Below, one piece after another: positions 56,746-64,000 of a DNA stretch of 64,000 nucleotides. Both the position numbers and the translations under genes were made by a program. This stretch comes from Paenibacillus sp. FSL K6-3182 (lineage in GTDB: Bacteria > Bacillota > Bacilli > Paenibacillales > Paenibacillaceae). The notes under the pieces were generated by a model that had not been told where the DNA came from, did not search any database, and saw only the letters and a program-made list of their open reading frames with translations. Within the stretch, counting starts at the first letter, position 1; every line of letters begins with the position of its first letter. The stretch is from NCBI RefSeq assembly GCF_037976325.1, contig NZ_CP150265.1:6947501-7011500 (forward strand), written 5' to 3'.

Positions 56746-57984
56746 TTATGTCCGATATGCCGCATTAATGCGAACATAGTCATAGGTCAAATCGCAGCCC
56801 CATGCGGTTGCCGTTCCTTCGCCATTATGTAAGTCAACGCGAATAACAACGGTATCGCCTTTCAAATATTCCAAGGCAACCTCTTCATCAAATACAACAG
56901 GACGGGATTGCTCCAGCGTCAAAATATCGCCAAGTCGAATGTCCACTGTCTCCGGATTAACCGGCTGGCCTGCACGGCCTACTGCCGCAATAATACGTCC
57001 CCAGTTCGCGTCCGCTCCAAACACGGCCGATTTCACAAGTGACGATCCGATAACCGTCTTTGCAATCGCTTGTGCTGAATCGTCGCTTACTGCACCGTTC
57101 ACCTGCACCTCAACGAGCTTAGTTGCCCCTTCGCCATCACGGGCGATCGCTTTGGCAAGCACCTCACATACATGACGGATAGCCGCTACAAAAGCTGCCC
57201 AGCCTTCGTGAGCCTCTGTCAGCTCCGAGTTGCCAGCAAGTCCACTCGCCATAGCCACCAGCATATCGTTCGTGCTTGTATCTCCATCAACGGTAATCAT
57301 ATTGAAAGTCAGATCCGTCGCAAGGCGCAGCACCTTCTGAAGCGCTTCGCTTCCAATGGCTGCATCTGTCGTTACGAATCCAAGCATCGTCGCCATATTC
57401 GGATGAATCATGCCGGATCCTTTGGCTGCACCTGAGACATATACACACTTGCCGTCTAGCTCAAGCTCGACACATACCATCTTTTGAACCAAATCTGTCG
57501 TTAAAATCGCTTGGCAAAAATCATCCGCGCCTGTACGATTTCCATCCAGCTTAGCAGGCAGTCCATCGATGCCAGCGCGTACTTTGTCCATTTTCAAAAG
57601 CTCGCCAATAACGCCTGTAGATGCTACGGCTACCTGTTCAGAAGATACGCCGATTGATTCCGCAAATCTAGAGCGCATTTCGTATGCGTCCGCTTCGCCT
57701 TGCTTACCTGTGCACGCATTCGCATTGCCGCTATTTACAAGCACAGCACGCAGGACGCCGCCAGCGCCGATACTCTCACGAGTTACTTGAAGCGGAGCAG
57801 CTTGAAATACATTCGTTGTATATACGCCCGCTGCTGCTGCTGGAACCTCGCATACGATTGCGCCAAGATCGTGACGCGTCGTTTTTTTGAGACCACAGTG
57901 CAATCCACCTGCTTTGAAGCCTTGAGGCGTTGTTATCGAGCCGTCAGCGACGACCGAGAACAAGGCTGTTTTATCCTGTCCCAT
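56746..57984 (-). CDS. argJ: Bifunctional ornithine acetyltransferase/N-acetylglutamate synthase ArgJ
   Basis: ArgJ recycles the acetyl group from N-acetylornithine to glutamate and, in the bifunctional type, also uses acetyl-CoA. The 412-residue precursor cuts itself before T199 in the motif KGSGMIHPNMATML, giving the nucleophilic Thr of the beta chain. Other hallmarks are NSGNANACTG (about 84-93) and VDGDTSTND. The ATG at 57984 has AAGGAG about 13 bases upstream. No separate argA gene is present in the window, which fits a cyclic pathway. It lies between argC and argB. Confidence 0.97.
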   Translation of the reverse strand: MGQDKTALFSVVADGSITTPQGFKAGGLHCGLKKTTRHDLGAIVCEVPAAAAGVYTTNVFQAAPLQVTRESIGAGGVLRAVLVNSGNANACTGKQGEADAYEMRSRFAESIGVSSEQVAVASTGVIGELLKMDKVRAGIDGLPAKLDGNRTGADDFCQAILTTDLVQKMVCVELELDGKCVYVSGAAKGSGMIHPNMATMLGFVTTDAAIGSEALQKVLRLATDLTFNMITVDGDTSTNDMLVAMASGLAGNSELTEAHEGWAAFVAAIRHVCEVLAKAIARDGEGATKLVEVQVNGAVSDDSAQAIAKTVIGSSLVKSAVFGADANWGRIIAAVGRAGQPVNPETVDIRLGDILTLEQSRPVVFDEEVALEYLKGDTVVIRVDLHNGEGTATAWGCDLTYDYVRINAAYRT

Positions 57985-58053
57985 CGTAAAATCGTATCTC
58001 CTTCACCTGTATGAGTATGGTTATAAGATCAGTAGGAATGTCTTCGTTATTGA

Positions 58054-59103
58054 TTAAGGATAAACGGGAACGAATTGCAAGCCGAGCGTCTCGTCCCAGC
58101 CCATCATCAGGTTCAAGTTTTGAATCGCTTGACCCGCAGCGCCTTTAACCAGGTTGTCGATAACAGAAACGATAGTTACACGATTCGTACGCTCATCGAC
58201 GGCAAAGCCGATATCGCAATAGTTGGAGCCCCAAACTTCTTTAGTAGACGGCCATTGTCCCTCTGGACGAATACGTACAAACTTACGTCCTTCATAGTAG
58301 GAACGGTAGAGATCAATAAAATCGCTAGTGCTCCGCTCGCCTTGAACGACAGCATACATCGTAGACATAATGCCGCGCGTCATTGGTACGAGATGAGTTG
58401 TAAAGGTAGTCACGACCGGCTTATTAGCCGTATCAGATAAAACCATTTCAATTTCTGGAATATGTTGATGCTGATTTAGCTTATATGCTCTTAAATTTTC
58501 ATTAAGTTCTGAATAATGAGTGCCTAGCGACGCACCGCGACCAGCACCGGAAACGCCTGACTTGGCGTCAATGATAATAGTAGCTGGGTCAATCCAGCCT
58601 TCTTTGACAGCTGGGAGAAGCCCTAACAGTGTCGCAGTTGGGTAACAACCTGGATTAGAAATAAATAGAGCATCCTTCACTTGGTCGCCGTATATTTCAG
58701 CAAGGCCAAACACGGCTTGCTTCAAGTAAGCCTCATCCGCTGCAGGCTTCTTATACCACTGCTCATATAAAGCTGGCGATTTCAAGCGGAAATCTCCTGA
58801 TAGATCAATAATTTTCAAACCAACTTCAAGCAAAGCTGGAACCAGCTTAGCTGCTACGCCAGCAGGTGTAGCTAGAAATACAACATCTGCCTTTGCTTTA
58901 ATCGCAGCAGGATCGACATCATCAAGAAGCTCTTCGCTAATGCCGATGAGGTGTGGATATCCTTCTGTTATTGACGTACCTGCGCTGGATGACGAAATGA
59001 CCGATGTCACCTCTGCCAGCGGATGGGATGCGAGCAATCGAATGAGTTCTACACCGCCATAGCCAGTTGAACCGATAATCGCTATTTTCACCTTTATGCT
59101 CAT
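58054..59103 (-). CDS. argC: N-acetyl-gamma-glutamyl-phosphate reductase ArgC
   Basis: ArgC is the NADPH-dependent reductase making N-acetylglutamate semialdehyde. The 349-residue protein has the nucleotide loop GSTGYGGVEL (11-20), the catalytic cysteine C153 in SNPGCYPTA, and the active-site His region THLVPMTRG. The ATG at 59103 has GGGAGAG six bases upstream. It is the first gene of argC-J-B-D-F-G-H. About 160 nt of leader with a compact hairpin (59173-59190) precedes it, and the promoter carries an ArgR-box-like sequence. Confidence 0.98.
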   Translation of the reverse strand: MSIKVKIAIIGSTGYGGVELIRLLASHPLAEVTSVISSSSAGTSITEGYPHLIGISEELLDDVDPAAIKAKADVVFLATPAGVAAKLVPALLEVGLKIIDLSGDFRLKSPALYEQWYKKPAADEAYLKQAVFGLAEIYGDQVKDALFISNPGCYPTATLLGLLPAVKEGWIDPATIIIDAKSGVSGAGRGASLGTHYSELNENLRAYKLNQHQHIPEIEMVLSDTANKPVVTTFTTHLVPMTRGIMSTMYAVVQGERSTSDFIDLYRSYYEGRKFVRIRPEGQWPSTKEVWGSNYCDIGFAVDERTNRVTIVSVIDNLVKGAAGQAIQNLNLMMGWDETLGLQFVPVYP

Positions 59104-59172
59104 GTTAATCTCTCCCCGAAACTAGATGCTGCAAGCTATCTTTTCCCCTGCTATACAGCTTCATCTATTGCT

Positions 59173-59190
59173 CTTTCCGCACGCGGAAAG
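59173..59190 (-). promoter_or_regulatory. Leader hairpin of the arginine operon
   Basis: CTTTCCGC and GCGGAAAG form a perfect stem with almost no loop. No T-tract follows, so it is not a terminator. It sits mid-leader, about 70 nt before the argC ATG. Confidence 0.5.
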
Positions 59191-59262
59191 GATGTTTTCT
59201 TCCACAACTTATAATTGTACAACATTCGGAAGTTGATGGAAATACGCACATTGTTTCGTATT

Positions 59263-59291
59263 ATTATACATTCGAATTCATATTAATACAA
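59263..59291 (-). promoter_or_regulatory. argC promoter with embedded ArgR-box-like operator
   Basis: The minus strand has TTGTAT (59286-59291), 17 bp, and a consensus TATAAT (59263-59268). The spacer and -10 contain ATGAATTCGAATGTAT (59266-59281), close to the Bacillus ArgR box (ATGAATAAAAATKCAA). Repressor binding here would block polymerase. Confidence 0.6.
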
Positions 59292-59350
59292 CGAACAAAT
59301 GATGATAATTTTGCTCAATTAATGAATTGTTTGAGAGATGCCTTCAACAT

Positions 59351-59372
59351 AACAGGAACAAATGTTCCTGTT
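59351..59372. promoter_or_regulatory. 22-bp perfect inverted repeat between yitT-like gene and argC promoter
   Basis: The arms AACAGGAACA and TGTTCCTGTT are separated by two bases. A T-rich tail is present only on the plus side, where no gene ends, so it does not look like the terminator of the minus-strand YitT gene. An operator or a hairpin boundary are both possible. Confidence 0.5.
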
Positions 59373-59422
59373 TCATTTTAGCACATAAAACTCGTTATTG
59401 GTATCGTTTGGATATTATTTTG

Positions 59423-60307
59423 TTAGCTGTCCAGCTTGAAGCCCTGACCAATTACCTCTGCTGTATTGCTAATTATCACAAAGCTGCCAGGATCAATGGA
59501 CTTCACAATTTGCTTTAGCTTCGGCACTTCATTTTGACCGACTACTACCATTAATACCGTACGTCCCACGCCAGTATATCCGCCATGACCATCAAGCCGC
59601 GTCAAACCACGGTCTAAATCATTAAGAATCGCTTCGGCAACATCATCCGAATGGTCGCTGATTATAAAAGCTACCTTAGATAGCTGCAATCCGCTTTGTA
59701 CAAAATCAATCGTCTTGCTTGTCACGAATAAACCAATCAAAGCGTATAGCGCAACCTCAGGAGAAATGATTATTCCAGCCGCAATAATGACGCAGCCGTC
59801 GAAACAAACGATCGCTAAGCTAAGCGGAAGGCCTGTGTAGCGATGTAAAATTTGTGCAGCTAAATCCAAGCCACCTGTCGAAGCCCCTCCTCGGAAAACA
59901 AGTCCGAGCCCTAGACCAACCCCGATACCACCATAAATAGCCGCAAGCAGCGGATTGTCCGTTGGTGATGGCCAGCCATTTGACAGCAGCACAAATAGAG
60001 GCAAAATAATCGATCCTAACGCTGTTTTTGCGCCAAACCGTTTGCCAAGCAGCCACAAACCCGCGATAAACAGCGGAATATTAATCGCCCATTGCGTGAC
60101 AGCAGGAGTAATGCCTGCTGCTCTTTGGACGAGAATAGATATACCCGATACGCCCCCAGAAGCGATTCCATTGGGTACCATGAACATATTGAAGCTAATC
60201 GCTACGATAGCTGAACCAATCAGAAGCTGAACAATATTCCATACGGATTGGGTTCGCGGACTATAACTGCGTCCACCTTTTCTCCGCTTCGCCGTGCTTT
60301 CTTTCAT
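59423..60307 (-). CDS. YitT-family membrane protein with DUF2179 domain
   Basis: The 294-residue protein has about five to six membrane helices (about 25-200), including the conserved glycine-rich strings GIASGGVSGIS and FRGGASTGGLD, followed by a cytoplasmic DUF2179 domain (about 215-285, LTRLDGHGGYTG then VLMVVVGQNEVPKLKQIV). Bacillota have several paralogues, and their transported substrate or role is not established. The ATG at 60307 has GCGAGGAGAT ten bases upstream. The gene stands alone between the prfB terminator and the arginine operon and has no clear terminator of its own. Confidence 0.9.
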   Translation of the reverse strand: MKESTAKRRKGGRSYSPRTQSVWNIVQLLIGSAIVAISFNMFMVPNGIASGGVSGISILVQRAAGITPAVTQWAINIPLFIAGLWLLGKRFGAKTALGSIILPLFVLLSNGWPSPTDNPLLAAIYGGIGVGLGLGLVFRGGASTGGLDLAAQILHRYTGLPLSLAIVCFDGCVIIAAGIIISPEVALYALIGLFVTSKTIDFVQSGLQLSKVAFIISDHSDDVAEAILNDLDRGLTRLDGHGGYTGVGRTVLMVVVGQNEVPKLKQIVKSIDPGSFVIISNTAEVIGQGFKLDS

Positions 60308-60339
60308 CCCTTTTTATCTCCTCGCAAGCCGATTATCGC

Positions 60340-60380
60340 AAAAAGAAGAGTTCCACACGTTTACCGTGTTGGAACTCTTC
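60340..60380 (-). terminator. Terminator of prfB
   Basis: On the minus strand GAAGAGTTCCAACACG pairs, with a single A mismatch or bulge, to CGTGTGGAACTCTTC. TTTTT follows. It lies about 33 bp past the prfB stop. Confidence 0.92.
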
Positions 60381-60412
60381 ACTGAAGCTATCCATTTGTA
60401 TATGGTCGCAAA

Positions 60413-61520
60413 TTACTCGTGACGAATCTGATGACGCAAATACCCATCGATAAAAGGGTCGATGTCGCCATCCATAACTGCACCGACATTACCTGTCTCT
60501 ACAGAAGTACGGTGATCCTTCACCATGCTATAGGGATGGAAAACATAAGAACGAATTTGGCTTCCCCACGCGATTTCCGATTGATCGCCGCGTATTTCCG
60601 CCAAATGCTTCATCTGCTCCTCGATCTTCCGATCATACAGCTTAGAACGAAGCATCTTCATCGCACGTTCCCGGTTCTGAATTTGTGAACGCTCCTGCTG
60701 GCAAGCAACCACAATGCCTGAAGGGATGTGGGTAATACGTATAGCCGACTCCGTCTTATTGACGTGCTGTCCGCCTGCTCCACTCGCGCGGTACGTATCC
60801 ACCTTCAGATCTTCAGTTCGGATTTCGATCTCAATGCTGTCATCGATTTCTGGGACTACATCACAGGAAGCAAACGACGTGTGACGACGACCCGCAGAAT
60901 CAAACGGAGAAATGCGAACCAAACGGTGTACGCCTTTCTCTGCCTTCAAATACCCGTAAGCATTAAAGCCCTTCACCAAAATGGTGACACTTTTAATGCC
61001 TGCCTCATCACCGGGCAAGTAATCAAGAAGCTCAACCTTGAAGCCACTCTTCTCCGCCCAGCGCGTGTACATCCTGTAAAGCATTAAACCCCAGTCCTGA
61101 GACTCCGTACCGCCAGCACCAGGATGAAGCTCAAGAATCGCATTAAGCTTATCGTAAGGCTGATTAAGCAGCAGTTGAAGCTCGAACTCGCTAATCTTGC
61201 GCATGAGCTTCTCTACGCCGCTCACGACGTCTGATGCAAGCGACTCATCGCCTTCATCTTCCGCCAGCTCCAGCATCATCTGAAGATCTTCCTGCTCGCT
61301 GTTCAACCCGTCGTAATGATCCACAACTGACTTCACCGCATTAAGCTCAGAAATAACGCTTTGCGCTTTGTCATTATCATCCCAAAAATCAGGGAAAGTC
61401 ATCTTCTCCTCGAAATTAGCAATCATTTCTTGCTTAAGATCTAAGTCAAAGGGACCCCCTAAGCTCTTGGAGCCGCTTGGCCATTTCACGCAGGTCTTGT
61501 TTAACCGTTATGTCTATCAT
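60413..61520 (-). CDS. prfB: Peptide chain release factor 2, expressed by programmed +1 frameshift
   Basis: RF2 ends translation at UGA and UAA. The coding sequence is split: complement of 61449-61520 (24 codons from ATG 61520), then a +1 shift, then 60413-61447. The product is 368 residues. The shift site is AGGGGG TCC CTT TGA C: a Shine-Dalgarno-like stimulator, slippery CTT and in-frame TGA (61446-61448), the classic autoregulatory arrangement. The protein holds SPFDSAGRR, with the SPF stop-codon-reading tripeptide, and the catalytic GGQ in [10 protein letters not shown]. The ATG has GGTGAAG about eight bases upstream. It follows secA by 67 bp, as in Bacillus. A naive frame starting at 61489 misses the real N-terminus. 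Confidence 0.98.
61446..61456 (-). promoter_or_regulatory. Programmed +1 frameshift site of prfB
   Basis: The minus strand reads GGTCCCTTTGA across this span, preceded by AGGGG. Low RF2 leaves the TGA unread and lets the ribosome slip from CTT to the next frame. Confidence 0.95.
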
Positions 61521-61587
61521 AGCTTCCGCTTCACCTCAAAATAATGGTTCATTCTTTATTTTATGCCATGCTATTTGATGCCGTTCC

Positions 61588-64000
61588 TTACTTGCCGTGG
61601 CACTGCTTGTATTTCTTGCCACTGCCGCATGGACATGCATCATTACGACCTACACGGTCCTCACGCTTAGCAGGGCGCTTCTCCATAGCTTCTCCGCCGC
61701 CGCTTGTTGTAGTCGTTTGGCCTTGAGCTACTTCTTGACGCTCCAGGTTGCTCTCTACGCGTGCCTTCATAATGTATCTTGCAACTTCCTCGTGGATGCT
61801 CTCGATCATTTCCTTGAACATCTCGAAGCCTTCAAATTGATATTCACGAAGCGGATCCGTACCGCCGTATGCACGTAGGTGGATACCTTGACGGAGCTGA
61901 TCCATCGCATCGATGTGATCCATCCATTTGCTATCTACCGCACGAAGCACAACGACCTTCTCGAATTCGCGCATCGTTTCTTCCCCAAGCTCTGCTTCAC
62001 GCTCATCATAGGAAGCAACGACTTCAGCATAAATGTAGTCGATGATTTCTTCCTTCTCTTTGCCCCAAATCTCTTCCTTGGTCAAAGATCCTTCTTGCAG
62101 GAAGTTCGCTTGCGCATAATCAACGATTGCTTGAAGATCCCACTCCTCCGGAATATCCTCCGAACAGTGAGCTTCAACAATGCGTTCGATGACAGGCTTA
62201 AGCATTTCCATAACTTCTTGGCGGATGTTCTCCGAACCAAGAATATCACGGCGCTGCTTATAGATAACCTCACGCTGCTGGTTCATGACATCATCATATT
62301 GTAGAACAACTTTCCGAATATCAAAGTTATTGCCCTCAACGCGTTTCTGCGCAGATTCAATCGCTCTAGAAATCATCCGGCTCTCAATCGGTTGATCCTC
62401 ATCCAGTCCCAGCTTATCCATCATGCCCATAATATTCTCAGAACCGAAGCGGCGCATCAGCTCATCTTCAAGCGATAGATAAAACTGTGATGAACCTGGA
62501 TCGCCTTGACGTCCAGCACGACCACGCAGCTGGTTATCGATCCGACGGCTTTCATGGCGCTCTGTACCAATGATATGCAAGCCGCCCAGTTCAGCAACCT
62601 CATCACCTAGCAAAATATCGGTACCACGACCAGCCATGTTCGTTGCGATCGTTACGGAGCCTGCTTGACCAGCGCGCGAAATAATTTCTGCCTCTTCCGC
62701 ATGGAACTTCGCGTTGAGCACTTTGTGCGTAACGCCTCTGCGCTTCAGCATATCTGATAATTTCTCCGAGTTCTCGATAGAAATTGTACCTACGAGCACT
62801 GGTTGATTTTTACTGTGGCGTTCTACGATCTCTTCTACGACCGCTTTGAATTTACCGAGTTCGGATTTGTAGACAACATCTGCAATATCCTTACGGATCA
62901 TGGAACGGTTAGTAGGTACTTGAATAACGTCGAGTCCATAAATACGCTTGAACTCTTCTTCCTCTGTCTTCGCAGTACCCGTCATACCAGCAAGCTTGCG
63001 ATACATACGGAAGTAGTTTTGGAATGTAATTGTCGCAAGCGTCATGCTCTCGTTCTGAACCTTCAGATCTTCCTTCGCTTCAATTGCTTGGTGAAGACCA
63101 TCGCTATAACGACGTCCAGACATTAGACGACCAGTAAATTCATCAACGATGACAACTTCTTCTTCTTCCACAACATAATCCACATCGCGCTTCATAATGA
63201 AGTTCGCTTTCAGCGCTTGCTGTATGTGGTGGTTGAGCGTTACATTCGCATGATCGAATAGGTTCTCGATTTGGAATGCCTTCTCCGTCTTCTCAACGCC
63301 TGCCTCAGTCAGCATAACGCTGCGAAGCTTAATATCGATCGTGAAATCCTCTTCAGGCTTCAAACGGCTAATAAAGCGGTCTGCGGCGAAGTAGAGCTCT
63401 GTTGATTTAGCAGCCTGTCCAGAAATAATAAGCGGAGTCCGCGCTTCATCGACAAGAATGGAATCCACTTCATCGATAATGGAGAAATAAAGAGGACGCT
63501 GAACCATTTGTTCTTTGTATAGCACCATGTTGTCACGCAGATAATCAAAACCAAATTCATTATTTGTACCATACGTAATATCACATGCATATGCTTCTTG
63601 CTTCTCGTCATGCGACAAGCCGTGAAGATTACATCCGACAGTCATGCCTAGGAAGCCATACAGCTGTCCCATAAGCTCGCTATCACGTTGCGCTAGATAA
63701 TTATTGACCGTGATAACATGTACGCCTTTGCCAAGCAACGCGTTTAAATAAACAGGAAGTGTCGCAACGAGCGTTTTACCTTCACCCGTTCTCATCTCCG
63801 CAATTTTACCTTCATGAAGAACGATACCGCCGAGCAGCTGCACATCAAAGTGACGCATGCCGAGCGTACGCTTGGATGCTTCTCTAACTGTTGCAAAAGC
63901 TTCAGGCAATATTTTATCTAATGACTCGCCTTTTTCAATTCTTGCTTTGAATTCCTCAGTTTTCGCGCGAAGCGCATCGTCAGATAAAGCAGTGAATTTT
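61588..64000 (-). CDS. secA: Protein translocase ATPase SecA, N-terminus outside the window
   Basis: SecA is the motor ATPase that pushes preproteins through SecYEG. About 803 residues are inside the window. The reading frame continues past 63909 to the right edge ([15 protein letters not shown]), so roughly the first 30-35 residues are missing and the TTG at 63909 is internal. Motifs are Walker [13 protein letters not shown]-type [23 protein letters not shown] and [13 protein letters not shown]. The C-terminal zinc motif [14 protein letters not shown] binds SecB or ribosomes in other bacteria. prfB follows with no terminator between, a conserved pairing in Bacillota. Confidence 0.98.
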   Translation of the reverse strand, partial: KFTALSDDALRAKTEEFKARIEKGESLDKILPEAFATVREASKRTLGMRHFDVQLLGGIVLHEGKIAEMRTGEGKTLVATLPVYLNALLGKGVHVITVNNYLAQRDSELMGQLYGFLGMTVGCNLHGLSHDEKQEAYACDITYGTNNEFGFDYLRDNMVLYKEQMVQRPLYFSIIDEVDSILVDEARTPLIISGQAAKSTELYFAADRFISRLKPEEDFTIDIKLRSVMLTEAGVEKTEKAFQIENLFDHANVTLNHHIQQALKANFIMKRDVDYVVEEEEVVIVDEFTGRLMSGRRYSDGLHQAIEAKEDLKVQNESMTLATITFQNYFRMYRKLAGMTGTAKTEEEEFKRIYGLDVIQVPTNRSMIRKDIADVVYKSELGKFKAVVEEIVERHSKNQPVLVGTISIENSEKLSDMLKRRGVTHKVLNAKFHAEEAEIISRAGQAGSVTIATNMAGRGTDILLGDEVAELGGLHIIGTERHESRRIDNQLRGRAGRQGDPGSSQFYLSLEDELMRRFGSENIMGMMDKLGLDEDQPIESRMISRAIESAQKRVEGNNFDIRKVVLQYDDVMNQQREVIYKQRRDILGSENIRQEVMEMLKPVIERIVEAHCSEDIPEEWDLQAIVDYAQANFLQEGSLTKEEIWGKEKEEIIDYIYAEVVASYDEREAELGEETMREFEKVVVLRAVDSKWMDHIDAMDQLRQGIHLRAYGGTDPLREYQFEGFEMFKEMIESIHEEVARYIMKARVESNLERQEVAQGQTTTTSGGGEAMEKRPAKREDRVGRNDACPCGSGKKYKQCHGK

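Noticed and set aside
60413..61489. prfB read as one frame starting at 61489
   Set aside because: The upstream 24-codon frame with ATG, ribosome site and CTT-TGA-C shift site shows the real gene structure, so this is not a sequencing error or a pseudogene.
61588..63909. SecA starting at TTG 63909
   Set aside because: The frame stays open to the window edge and encodes recognisable SecA N-terminal sequence, so the true start lies outside.

Overview
The window reads as chromosomal DNA from a Paenibacillus-type member of the Bacillota. Support for this comes from strong AGGAGG-type ribosome sites, frequent GTG and TTG starts, many intrinsic terminators with T-tracts, an SLH-anchored surface protein, copper-amine-oxidase-like 'stalk' domains, a YesM/YesN two-component pair beside a CUT1 sugar transporter, and Bacillus-like gene orders (pcrB-pcrA-ligA, secA-prfB, ftsEX-ctpB-minJ). 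No rRNA, tRNA, CRISPR array, prophage or transposase gene was found. The genus call is inference.

Layout. 1-5.5 kb: pcrB-pcrA-ligA (lipid ether synthesis, DNA helicase, DNA ligase). 5.5-7.9 kb: an ECF sigma factor, a small membrane protein that is probably its anti-sigma factor, and a membrane-anchored protein of unknown role. 8-14 kb: a U32-family protein, a three-repeat stalk-domain secreted protein and an HtrA-like protease. 14-15.4 kb: a sugar isomerase-like protein and a tiny membrane protein. 15.6-20.5 kb: an SLH beta-helix surface protein behind a SurA/PrsA-like foldase. 20.6-21.2 kb: a non-coding element with inverted ends and an exactly phased array of 20-nt palindromes. 21.2-31 kb: a carbohydrate operon (two permeases, binding protein, sensor kinase, response regulator, DUF2264 protein, GH88 unsaturated glucuronyl hydrolase). 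31.2-36.1 kb: uvrB-uvrA with a candidate LexA box. 36.3-43.1 kb: an orphan SARP-type response regulator divergent from a 1721-residue LPXTG adhesin. 43.2-49.1 kb: ftsE-ftsX-M23 hydrolase, ctpB and a minJ-like gene. 49.3-50.8 kb: a VanW/G5 protein. 51-59.1 kb: the arginine operon argC-J-B-D-F-G-H. 59.4-64 kb: a YitT protein, prfB with its programmed frameshift, and secA, which runs off the right edge.

How the parts work together. The 15.6-31 kb stretch looks like a polysaccharide-use locus. A wall-bound beta-helix protein and its foldase may act outside the cell. The CUT1 transporter imports oligosaccharides, GH88 removes the unsaturated uronate left by a lyase, and YesM/YesN senses and regulates. 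FtsEX plus the coiled-coil M23 enzyme, MinJ-like and CtpB proteins form a division and sporulation cluster. The arginine cluster holds the whole route from N-acetylglutamate to arginine except carbamoyl phosphate synthase and has an ArgR-like box inside its promoter.

The least explained feature is the palindrome array at 20.6-21.2 kb: seven 20-nt palindromic sites spaced 51/62/51/62/51/62 bp between inverted ends carrying GTCCCAAAAG. Many start codons were reassigned from ribosome-site spacing. All homology statements rest on motif recognition by eye, without database searches.
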